10,301 bases of DNA, taken from positions 1 to 10,301 of the forward strand of contig JAJZLA010000031.1 of the NCBI GenBank assembly GCA_021803845.1, written 5' to 3'. Source of the stretch: a bacterium. Its GTDB lineage: Bacteria > SZUA-79 > Acidulodesulfobacterales > Acidulodesulfobacteraceae. Positions 1 through 6,240 of the stretch are shown here, piece after piece. The first letter of the stretch is position 1. The number at the start of each line of letters is the position of its first letter. Under the pieces are notes generated by a model. That model was given only the letters and a program-made list of their open reading frames with translations, was not told the origin of the DNA and did not search any database. A program made the translations under genes and the position numbers.

Positions 1-2
1 AT

Positions 3-1901
3 TCCGAAAAAGTTAAGATAAAAAGGGAAATTATTTTTGCGGCGATAGTTTTCGTGCTCGTCGTTTTTTCTACTTTTGAAGAACTGCGCATGATATCTTT
101 TTCAAATATTTCCGTAACGTCTAAGATCATCGTTTATGCCTATATCAATATTACGGTAGTACTTTTTTTACTTATGTCGTTTCTTGTGTTAAGAAACGTT
201 ATAAAATTAATAATAGAAAGGAAAAGAGGCGTAATAGGCGCAAAATTAAGGACTAAACTCGTGGGGTTGTTTGTTATAGTAAGCGTGGTTCCCTCCTTGT
301 TTATGTTTGTCGTAATGATTGCCACGGGTTTTGCCGCAAACATTATAAACAAATGGTACACTTTCAGGTTAGAAAAAGCGATGGATTATACTTCGGCTAT
401 AATCAGACATAAGAGCGCCTTGATAAAAAGCGCAAAAGACGCGGCGGTAAACCGTAAAATTGAATGGCTCGAGCATTTTTACAGGGAGTATTCGCAGATA
501 AGGTTTATAAAAAATCCTATGGAAACCACTTATCTTATTTTCTTTTCTATATTCACGCTTATCGTTCTTTTTATTTCTTCATGGGTTGGTTTTTATTTGT
601 CGAAAAAAATGACTAAGCCTATTATAGATCTTGTGGAAGGCACAAAGAAGGTGGCATCGGGAGACCTCGATATCAGCGTTTCAAAAGAAAGCGACGATGA
701 AATAGGAATGCTTATCAATTCATTTAATTTAATGGCTTTAGATCTAAAAAAGAATAAGGAAGATATAGAAAAAGCAAATATAGATTTAAAAAAAATCAAC
801 GAAGAAATCGACAGAAGACGAAGGTTTATGGAAGTGATACTTAAAAATATACATGCAGGCGTAATTGGTATAGATTCTACCGGCAAGATAAGAAGTATAA
901 ACAACGCCGCCGAAAATATGTTCGGAATAAATTATAAAGATGCCGTAGGCAAGAATTATAAAGACGTTTTTGCAAAAGACATATTTTCGGACATTAGAAG
1001 CGTCATAAAGGATCTTGCAAAAACCGGCAAAGAAAATCTTACAAAAGAAATAAAACTAAATATAGACGGCGCTTTAAAGGTATATATAGTAAATATTACG
1101 ACAATGAAAGACGAAGCGGAAAATTATATAGGCTTTATAGTAGTGTTGAACGATACTACCGATATGATGAAAGCTCAAAGAGTTGCGGCGTGGGAAGAAG
1201 TTGCAAAAAGAATGTCTCATGAAATAAAAAATCCCCTTACGCCTATTCGTCTTTCTGCAGAGAGATTAAAAAGAAAATATGGAGAAAAAATATCGGTTGA
1301 AGATAGCGCTTTCGGCGAATTGGTAAACACGATAATAAAGGAAGTGGATGATTTAAAGAGTTTAGTAGATGAATTTTCGCTTTATGCAAGGCTTCCAAAG
1401 GCAAATTTGGAACCTGCCGATATAAATGTTTTAATAGGGGAAGTAGTCAAATTATACAAAAATGCCCACAGGAATATTTATTTTATAGAACATTTACAGG
1501 ATGCTTTGCCGAAAGTTTCTATCGATGGCAGGCAGATGAAAAGAGCTTTTATGAATATAATAGAAAATGCCGTATATAGCGTTAATTTAAAAAATTTGGA
1601 AAAAACCGTCGAAGACTATAAGCCTGAAATTAGAATTTTCACGGAATTAATAGAACAGGCGGATAAAGAAAATACTAATCGAAAGTTAGCCTTAAAGATA
1701 TCGTTTTCAGACAACGGAACGGGAATAAACGACGAAATTATCCATAATATTTACGAACCTTATTTTTCTACGAAACAGGGCGGAACCGGTCTCGGATTAG
1801 CTATTACAAAAAATATTTTAATGGAAAACAATGCGCATATACGGGTCGAAAATAATGAAAGAGGCGGCGCAGATTTTATAATATTTATGCCGTTACAATA
1901 A
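3..1901 (+). CDS. ntrY: NtrY-like membrane sensor histidine kinase (5' end at or beyond window edge)
   Basis: Sensor kinase expected to autophosphorylate on a histidine and pass phosphate to the adjacent NtrX. The frame stays open to base 3 with plausible NtrY N-terminal sequence, so the GTG at 54 is probably internal. Numbered from 54: hydrophobic helices near 25-48, 68-93 and 159-182, a HAMP region about 180-235, a PAS domain about 258-365, the H box SHEIKNPLTP with phospho-acceptor H389, the N box around N505 (IENA), the G1 box DNGTGI from 553, and the G2 box GTGLGLAI near 577. The tail ends cleanly as an ATPase domain. The segment between the second and third helices is only about 65 residues, whereas typical NtrY proteins have a much longer extracytoplasmic domain there; the flanking NtrY-like sequences are kept. 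The kinase core looks intact. Other NtrB/PAS kinases are possible, but the NtrX partner favours NtrY. The natural signal is unknown. Confidence 0.9.
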   Translation, partial: SEKVKIKREIIFAAIVFVLVVFSTFEELRMISFSNISVTSKIIVYAYINITVVLFLLMSFLVLRNVIKLIIERKRGVIGAKLRTKLVGLFVIVSVVPSLFMFVVMIATGFAANIINKWYTFRLEKAMDYTSAIIRHKSALIKSAKDAAVNRKIEWLEHFYREYSQIRFIKNPMETTYLIFFSIFTLIVLFISSWVGFYLSKKMTKPIIDLVEGTKKVASGDLDISVSKESDDEIGMLINSFNLMALDLKKNKEDIEKANIDLKKINEEIDRRRRFMEVILKNIHAGVIGIDSTGKIRSINNAAENMFGINYKDAVGKNYKDVFAKDIFSDIRSVIKDLAKTGKENLTKEIKLNIDGALKVYIVNITTMKDEAENYIGFIVVLNDTTDMMKAQRVAAWEEVAKRMSHEIKNPLTPIRLSAERLKRKYGEKISVEDSAFGELVNTIIKEVDDLKSLVDEFSLYARLPKANLEPADINVLIGEVVKLYKNAHRNIYFIEHLQDALPKVSIDGRQMKRAFMNIIENAVYSVNLKNLEKTVEDYKPEIRIFTELIEQADKENTNRKLALKISFSDNGTGINDEIIHNIYEPYFSTKQGGTGLGLAITKNILMENNAHIRVENNERGGADFIIFMPLQ

Positions 1902-1933
1902 ATATAAAGTATTTATTTACAAAAGAGGTAAAC

Positions 1934-3388
1934 GTGAAGCTTGTATTAATAGTTGACGATGAAGAAAGCATTAGAAGCTCTCTTTCCGGAATTCTTAAAG
2001 ACGAAGGCTATTCGGTAATAACCGAGGCGGGCGGAAAAGCGGGATTAAACGCTTTTGCCGAAAAATCCCCAAACGTAGTCTTATTGGACGTTTGGCTTTC
2101 CGATTCCGACGGTTCGGATATTTTGCGCGAAATGGTCAGGATAAACAAAAACATTCCGGTAATTATGATTTCGGGTCATTCCGATATAGATACCGCAATT
2201 AAAACCATAAAAATAGGAGCTTACGATTTTATCGAAAAGCCGCTTTCTTTAGACAGACTCGTTATTACGGTAGAAAACGCATTAAAATATAATAATCTAA
2301 ACGAAAAGAAAGCTATTTTGGCGGAAAGTCTGCCTAACAGTTTCGAGCTTATCGGCGAGGCAGAATCTATTAAAAATCTAAGGGAAAAGATATATAAGGC
2401 TGCCCCGTCTTCGGCTCCTGTTCTTATTACGGGAGAAAACGGCACAGGTAAAGAGATTGCGGCGAGGTCGGTTCATATTAACAGCCTGAGGAGCGGCGAG
2501 CCTTTTATTGCAATTAACTGTGCCGCTATACCGGAAGAACTTATAGAAAGCGAAATTTTCGGTTACGAAAAAGGCGCTTTTACGGGAGCGGCGTCTAGAA
2601 AAAAAGGAAAATTCGAATTAGCCGACGGAGGAACGCTTTTTTTAGACGAAATAGGCGATATGAGCCTGAGAATGCAGTCTAAAATATTGAGGGTTTTACA
2701 GGAAGGTAAATTTCAAAGAGTAGGCGGAGATAGCGAAATTGAGTCCGACGTGAGGGTTGTCGCCGCTACCAATAAAGATCTCGAAGAGGAAATTAAATCG
2801 GGCAGATTCAGAAGCGATCTTTTTTTCAGGCTTAACGTTATTCCGCTCTATATACCGCCGTTAAGGGAAAGAAAAAGCGACATACCTCTTTTAGTAAATT
2901 ATTTTATTAAAATTTTCGGCGGCAATACCGGCAGATTAGAAATAGACGGCTCCGCATTGGATTTACTGCAGAGTTATAACTGGCCTGGGAACGTCAGGGA
3001 GCTGAAAAATATTATAGAAAGGTTTTCTATTTTAAATTTATACAATAAGGTAACCGCCGAAGACGTCGCCGCGGAATTAAAAATTAAGCAGCATGCGATT
3101 CAGGAAAATAAAGGCAATGTTATTATGGAACAGGAAAACGTTATCGTGAATCAATTTTGCCGCGGCTATTCATCCGGCGAAAATATATTGCGACGTGAAG
3201 ACTCAAATAACATCGAAAGCATTATGTCTGCCGATTTATTCCAGCAGGCAAAAGAAAATTTTGAAAGAGCATACCTGGTTCGCAAACTAAAAGAAAACGG
3301 AAACAACGTAACCAAAACAGCTCAAATTATCGGCATGAGCCGCCGCAATCTGCAAAAAAAAATATCTGCGCTTAAAATAATTTTTTAA
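1934..3388 (+). CDS. ntrX: NtrX-like sigma-54-dependent response regulator
   Basis: Cytoplasmic transcription activator for RpoN promoters, phosphorylated by the upstream kinase. Receiver domain at 1-120: acidic pair D8/D9, phospho-acceptor D52 in LLDVWLSD, and the KP motif in DFIEKPLS. AAA+ domain from about 140: Walker A GENGTGKE (167-174), the sigma-54-contacting GAFTGA loop (214-219), Walker B LFLDEIGD with D238/E239, and the arginine-rich FFRLNVIPLYIPPLRER segment. A Fis-type helix-turn-helix closes the protein (NVTKTAQIIGMSRRNLQKKI). At 484 residues it is somewhat longer than many NtrX proteins because the linker before the helix-turn-helix (roughly 375-440) is long and poorly conserved. 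The GTG start is supported by the AGAGGT ribosome site at 1924-1929. The 32-bp gap from the kinase gene implies one operon. All key residues are present. Its likely regulon (nitrogen or envelope/redox genes) cannot be read here. Confidence 0.93.
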   Translation: MKLVLIVDDEESIRSSLSGILKDEGYSVITEAGGKAGLNAFAEKSPNVVLLDVWLSDSDGSDILREMVRINKNIPVIMISGHSDIDTAIKTIKIGAYDFIEKPLSLDRLVITVENALKYNNLNEKKAILAESLPNSFELIGEAESIKNLREKIYKAAPSSAPVLITGENGTGKEIAARSVHINSLRSGEPFIAINCAAIPEELIESEIFGYEKGAFTGAASRKKGKFELADGGTLFLDEIGDMSLRMQSKILRVLQEGKFQRVGGDSEIESDVRVVAATNKDLEEEIKSGRFRSDLFFRLNVIPLYIPPLRERKSDIPLLVNYFIKIFGGNTGRLEIDGSALDLLQSYNWPGNVRELKNIIERFSILNLYNKVTAEDVAAELKIKQHAIQENKGNVIMEQENVIVNQFCRGYSSGENILRREDSNNIESIMSADLFQQAKENFERAYLVRKLKENGNNVTKTAQIIGMSRRNLQKKISALKIIF

Positions 3389-3401
3389 CAGAAAAATTAG
3401 T

Positions 3402-3425
3402 AAAAAATTCTTGGCAAAATTTTTT
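3402..3425 (+). terminator. Possible weak AT-only hairpin after ntrX
   Basis: A perfect 8-bp stem (AAAAAATT at 3402-3409, AATTTTTT at 3418-3425) with an 8-base loop lies 14 bases after the ntrX stop. It has no G:C pairs, and its right arm doubles as the T-tract. It could terminate the ntrYX transcript, but this AT-rich spacer would produce such stems by chance. The rest of 3389-3481 shows no gene. Confidence 0.25.
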
Positions 3426-3481
3426 AAAAAAATATAGATATTATAAATTTAAATTATTATATACCTATCTTCCACCCTTTT

Positions 3482-3811
3482 TTATACACTACATCCCAAA
3501 AGTTTTAGAATAATCCCTTGTTCTTTAGTAAGCGCAACGGTTTTAGACCAGCTAAAATTTTCTTTGACGGATTTAAGCTCTACTTTATAAACGGGAGATA
3601 GTTTTTCAAGTCCTTCAGTTGCGGACATTCCTATGGGAGATAATTTGTGTTTTATATACGAAAGGAGAGCATATGCTATGTAGCAGATTTTGACGTGAGC
3701 TTTAATATGGCTCATTCTATACTTTCTTATGGGATTAAGGTTTATTGAACTTTTTAATTCCCTAAGTTCGTCTAACGCAATATATAAATCTTTGTCTATT
3801 ATTTTATCTAT
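3482..3811 (-). pseudogene. C-terminal remnant of an IS1634/IS4-type DDE transposase
   Basis: The minus-strand frame is open from 3811 to the stop at 3482 and is bounded upstream by an in-frame stop at 3812-3814. It reads about 109 residues, starting at IDKIIDKDLYIALDELRELK and continuing through NPIRKYRMSHIKAHVKICY, YALLSYI and SWSKTVALTKEQ, and ending in LLKLLGCSV-like sequence (ILKLLGCSV). This is the layout of the tail of IS1634/IS4-family transposases: the block around the last catalytic glutamate (DELRELK), then a basic motif with RxxHIxAH-type spacing, then a conserved KxQxxxLKxLG end. The catalytic aspartates and N-terminal two thirds are missing, so it cannot be active. An ATG at 3715 exists but has no ribosome site. 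Family assignment is from memory of the pattern; it could belong to a related IS4 group. Confidence 0.75.
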
Positions 3812-3812
3812 T

Positions 3813-3828
3813 TAAGTTGACCAACTTA
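3813..3828. repeat. 16-bp near-perfect palindrome at the edge of the transposase remnant
   Basis: TAAGTTG-AC-CAACTTA sits exactly where the transposase remnant frame stops. The half AAGTTGACC (3814-3822) recurs in inverted orientation as GGTCAACTT at 5243-5251, just after the second transposase remnant. These may be traces of an IS terminal repeat, but nine bases is short. Confidence 0.4.
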
Positions 3829-3906
3829 TACGGCGGCGGCTTAAAATCTTTATTTTATTTTAAAATAAGAAAGAGTTCGGTTTTAAAATTTAAATGACGC
3901 ATTTTT

Positions 3907-3943
3907 TATATTTTATTTTTATATTTTATTTTTATATTTTATT
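3907..3943. repeat. 13-bp AT tandem repeat, 2.85 copies
   Basis: The unit TATATTTTATTTT repeats at 3907-3919 and 3920-3932, with a partial copy at 3933-3943. It lies directly upstream of, and runs into, the -35 element of the mntA promoter, where an AT tract could act as an UP element or a bend. It is also compatible with simple replication slippage. Confidence 0.7.
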
Positions 3944-3970
3944 GAACATATCCTAAAAAAGCAGTATAAT
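3942..3970 (+). promoter_or_regulatory. Sigma-70-type promoter for mntA-hepT
   Basis: TTGAAC (3942-3947) and a consensus TATAAT (3965-3970) are separated by 17 bp, the optimal spacing. Transcription would begin near 3977, giving a leader of about 87 bases to the ATG at 4064. AT-rich sequence raises the chance of false matches, but both boxes and the spacing agree. Confidence 0.6.
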
Positions 3971-3982
3971 TAGCATATAGCA

Positions 3983-4000
3983 TATTTTATTAATAAAATA
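3983..4000. promoter_or_regulatory. 18-bp perfect palindrome downstream of the mntA promoter (candidate operator)
   Basis: TATTTTAT-TA-ATAAAATA is a perfect palindrome starting a few bases after the predicted transcription start. Toxin-antitoxin operons are often autoregulated by binding at such sites. Because it is made only of A and T, chance is a serious alternative. No other gene is seen in 3829-4063, which is very AT-rich. Confidence 0.3.
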
Positions 4001-4063
4001 AATTATTAAAGATTTCAATTTTATAAAGTAATTAAAATTATATTCGTAAATAAAATAAAAATA

Positions 4064-4381
4064 ATGGCAAGTGAAACTCTGAATATGAAAGACGATATCC
4101 TTGGCATATTAAAAAATCATAAGGCGGAATTTTATGAAAAATACGGCATCAGGGGCATAGGTCTTTTCGGCTCAGTAGTGCGAGGAGAAAATAACGAAAA
4201 AAGCGATATAGATATATTATATGAATATGACTCCGATACACATAAATTATCATTATTTAAGTTAGAAGATTTCAGGCTGTATTTGGAAAATCTGTTGGGA
4301 TACAAGGTTGATATAGCAAATAAAAAAAGATTGAAGCCTTATATAGGCAAGCATATATTGGAAGAGGTAACGTATATTTGA
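4064..4381 (+). CDS. mntA: MNT-family nucleotidyltransferase antitoxin
   Basis: Minimal nucleotidyltransferase of the type VII HEPN-MNT toxin-antitoxin family; characterised members neutralise the HEPN RNase by adding AMP units to a tyrosine next to its active site. The 105-residue protein has the diagnostic G36-S37-x10-D48-x-D50 motif (GSVVRGENNEKSDID), with a third likely metal-binding carboxylate at D83 (KVDIA). The start at 4064 has no clear ribosome site. A second in-frame ATG at 4085, giving MKDDILGIL, resembles the usual N-terminus of the family and is a fair alternative. The stop overlaps the start of the HEPN gene by three bases (TTGA), so the two are translationally coupled. The sequence looks complete and intact. 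It sits between two transposase remnants, consistent with horizontal acquisition. Confidence 0.9.
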   Translation: MASETLNMKDDILGILKNHKAEFYEKYGIRGIGLFGSVVRGENNEKSDIDILYEYDSDTHKLSLFKLEDFRLYLENLLGYKVDIANKKRLKPYIGKHILEEVTYI

Positions 4382-4723
4382 AAAACAAAGATATTCGTGA
4401 TTATTTAAACGATATTATAGACGCTGCGGCTAAAATACAGGAATTCACGCAAGAAATTACTTCTTATGATGAACTTATTAAAAACGATATGTTATTGTCC
4501 GCCGTTATAAGGAAATTTGAAATCATCGGCGAAGCAATAAAAAAGGTTCCTATCGATATCCGTGAAAAATATAACAATATCCCTTGGAAGAATATAGCCG
4601 GTGCAAGGGACAGGTTGATTCATAGCTATGACGATATAGATTATGAAATTTTATGGGATACTTGTTATAAATGATATTCCGCAATTAAAGAGCGATATAG
4701 AAAAAATAATAAAAGAGTTATAA
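4378..4723 (+). pseudogene. hepT: HEPN-domain RNase toxin with a one-base frameshift near the 3' end
   Basis: Partner toxin of the upstream MNT antitoxin: an all-alpha HEPN RNase. A TTG start at 4378 overlaps the mntA stop and is preceded by the ribosome site GAAGAGG (4361-4367). The active-site motif R77-x4-H82-S-Y84 (RDRLIHSY) is present; Y84 is the residue type AMPylated in characterised systems. As written the frame stops at 4672-4674 after 98 residues (LWDTCYK). Dropping one T of the TT at 4662-4663 restores a family-like C-terminus, VINDIPQLKSDIEKIIKEL, ending at TAA 4721-4723, for about 116 residues in total. So the last helix is lost through a +1 base. This may be a real inactivation, leaving the antitoxin without its toxin, or a sequencing error, or a tolerated truncation, since all catalytic residues lie upstream. 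Confidence 0.85.
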
Positions 4724-4752
4724 TAAAATTAATTAATCCCTTCAAATAAACT

Positions 4753-4962
4753 TTATTTCGCGGGCTTTTCAATCCCTAACTTTTTGGCGAGAAACGAGAT
4801 ATACTGCTTTGCTATGCCGATAGCCCTTGCCGCCTTAGAAAAATTGTAATCGTTTTCTTTCAGTATCCCTTCCACTTTATCCTTAGTCCATTCCGTTTTT
4901 TTGCCCGGCTTTAAGAATTTATAGGTTTCCCAATTTTTAATGAATAAAACCTTTAATTTGCC
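4753..4962 (-). pseudogene. Fis-type helix-turn-helix fragment, no start codon
   Basis: A 69-codon minus-strand frame ends at TAA (4753-4755) and is bounded upstream by a stop at 4963-4965. It reads WETYKFLKPGKKTEW, then a Fis/HTH_8-like unit: VEGILKENDYNFSKAARAIG followed by IAKQYISFLAKKLG. The pattern LKEN-x-NxSKAARxIGI, followed by a recognition helix, matches the DNA-binding ends of sigma-54 activators and Fis-like proteins. No ATG, GTG or TTG lies ahead of the domain and no ribosome site is seen, so it is probably the 3' remnant of a gene whose front was lost at the junction with the adjacent transposase fragment. It is outside the usual ORF size cut-off. It is too short to tell what the parent was; a small stand-alone regulator is the other option. 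Confidence 0.55.
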
Positions 4963-4970
4963 TTATATAA

Positions 4971-5207
4971 AGAACGGACGGAAAGCTGTTCGTAGAGTTT
5001 ATTTCTCTTATGATACTATCATACATTAAGAAGAAAATGCAGGATAATAAACTATTTAAATATTATACCATACAGGAGCTCTTATACGAATTAGATACCA
5101 TAGAGTCGTTTGAATCAATTAATAGAAAAATGCACTTAGGGGAGATAACGAAAAAGCAGAGTGAACTTTTTGAAAAACTAAGGGTTACGCCTCCAACCTC
5201 GTTATAA
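4971..5207 (+). pseudogene. C-terminal remnant of a second IS1634/IS4-type transposase
   Basis: The frame opens after a stop at 4968-4970 and reads RTDGKLFVEFISLMILSYI, then YYTIQELLYELDTIESFE, GEITKKQSELFEKL and the end PPTSL. A GKLFxEFIAL helix, followed by a YTxxELLxELDxIE stretch and EITKKQxELxExL, is the characteristic tail of IS4/IS1634-family transposases. The ATG at 5010 is internal to this homology, so a 65-residue protein from it would be a fragment, not a gene. All DDE residues are absent. It differs from the remnant at 3482-3811 in sequence and strand; both have their C-termini pointing outward from the mntA-hepT module. Confidence 0.75.
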
Positions 5208-5259
5208 AAAACGGGAATTTAGGATATTTATTAGCAGTTTCAGGTCAACTTGTTCGAGG

Positions 5260-5329
5260 TTCGGGGGTTGCGTCCGGCATGCATAAAAAAAACAAAACTT
5301 TATTAAAAAAGCTGACCGCAACCCCCGAA
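5260..5329. repeat. 13-bp perfect inverted repeat with a 44-base AT-rich centre
   Basis: TTCGGGGGTTGCG (5260-5272) is exactly complementary to CGCAACCCCCGAA (5317-5329). The GC-rich arms stand out in an AT-rich window. The centre contains A- and T-runs. It lies between the transposase remnant and the 3' end of ccsA. It could be a tiny mobile-element remnant or a long-loop RNA hairpin at the end of the ccs transcript. No target-site duplication is evident. Confidence 0.65.
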
Positions 5330-5340
5330 ATAACGTCACG

Positions 5341-5357
5341 TCCTATGATGCATAGGA
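5341..5357 (-). terminator. Small stem-loop spanning the ccsA stop
   Basis: TCCTAT-GATGC-ATAGGA forms a 6-bp stem with a 5-base loop that includes the ccsA stop codon. No T-tract follows on the minus strand, so it is a poor intrinsic terminator. It might cooperate with the larger inverted repeat just beyond it. Confidence 0.2.
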
Positions 5358-6221
5358 GTGAAGACCCGGCAAAAGTATATCGACCCCCAGATAAGCAAAA
5401 ACAAGAACTATAAAGCCTAATACGGCTATCCATGCCATTCGTTTTTCAGTCCAGCCTTTTGTAATTTTCGCGTGGAGAAAAAGCGCATAGATAAGCCATG
5501 TTACCAATGCCCATGTTTCTTTGGGGTCCCAGCTCCAGTAGCCGCCCCATGCGTTGTCCGCCCAAGCCGCCCCTATGACGTTTCCGATGGTATCGAGGAG
5601 AAATCCAAAAATAATAACCTTGTAAATAGCCTCATCCAAAATATTGCTTGAAGGAATGAGTTTCAAAAAGCGATTTTTATGGTCCACTGCATTCTTTTCT
5701 TCTCTGAATTTAACCAGGAAAAATATGCCCAACCCGCAGGAAGCCGCAAAAGCACCGTAGGCAAGAAAAAGGGCTATTATATGATAAAGTATCCAGTAAC
5801 TCTTTAAAGCCGGAAGACCAGGTTCAATTAAACTTGATGCGAGCGGAGAAAAAGTCGCAAATGCTAAAGCTGCTCCGGCAATAAACGTTGTAATCAACCC
5901 TAATGCGTCAAAGTCGTAAAAAGTCCTCAGTAAAATAAAACCCAAAATGATGACGTACGAAAAAAACACTAAGGAATCATAAAGATCCACTAACGGCGGC
6001 ATGTCGATGCCTATCTTATAGGAGTACAGCCATCTTATGATGAAGGCAAAAGTTTGAAGAGCAAAGGTTAGTATTAAGACGGCCAAGGATATTTTTGAAA
6101 ATATCCTTTTACCGCCGCTCAATATGTATAACGAGTAACCCGCAAAAGATAAAGCTACCAAAAACAATGAAATAGCAAAGTACAAAGAACCGTCTAAAGC
6201 GGCAATATTCGCATGAATCAT
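5343..6221 (-). CDS. ccsA: System II cytochrome c biogenesis haem handler CcsA (CcsB/ResC family)
   Basis: Integral membrane partner of ResB in the haem delivery and attachment complex of system II. The 292-residue protein is strongly hydrophobic with about eight predicted helices. It carries the tryptophan-rich haem-handling WWD segment WGGYWSWDPKETW (225-237), preceded by WADNA, and the family's RWLYSYKIGIDMPPLVDLYD region (63-82). Candidate haem-ligand histidines are H147 (LYHIIA) and H288 in the hallmark C-terminal end LPGLHSYA. Length is normal for the short bacterial form (about 280-300). The start at 6221 has a GGAGATT ribosome site in the 19-bp gap after resB, so it is cotranscribed with it. 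Naming varies (ccsA, ccsB by TIGR03144-style annotation, resC). It appears intact. Confidence 0.95.
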   Translation of the reverse strand: MIHANIAALDGSLYFAISLFLVALSFAGYSLYILSGGKRIFSKISLAVLILTFALQTFAFIIRWLYSYKIGIDMPPLVDLYDSLVFFSYVIILGFILLRTFYDFDALGLITTFIAGAALAFATFSPLASSLIEPGLPALKSYWILYHIIALFLAYGAFAASCGLGIFFLVKFREEKNAVDHKNRFLKLIPSSNILDEAIYKVIIFGFLLDTIGNVIGAAWADNAWGGYWSWDPKETWALVTWLIYALFLHAKITKGWTEKRMAWIAVLGFIVLVFAYLGVDILLPGLHSYAS

Positions 6222-6240
6222 TTTTAATCTCCCTATAAAC

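Noticed and set aside
4963..5020. Minus-strand frame reading KRNKLYEQLSVRSLYKAN as the front half of the Fis-like fragment
   Set aside because: It is antisense to the better-supported transposase motif GKLFVEFISL on the plus strand and would need a frameshift to join.
5245..5433. Minus-strand 62-codon frame over the ccsA 3' end
   Set aside because: It overlaps the strongly supported ccsA in another frame and shows no recognisable protein pattern.
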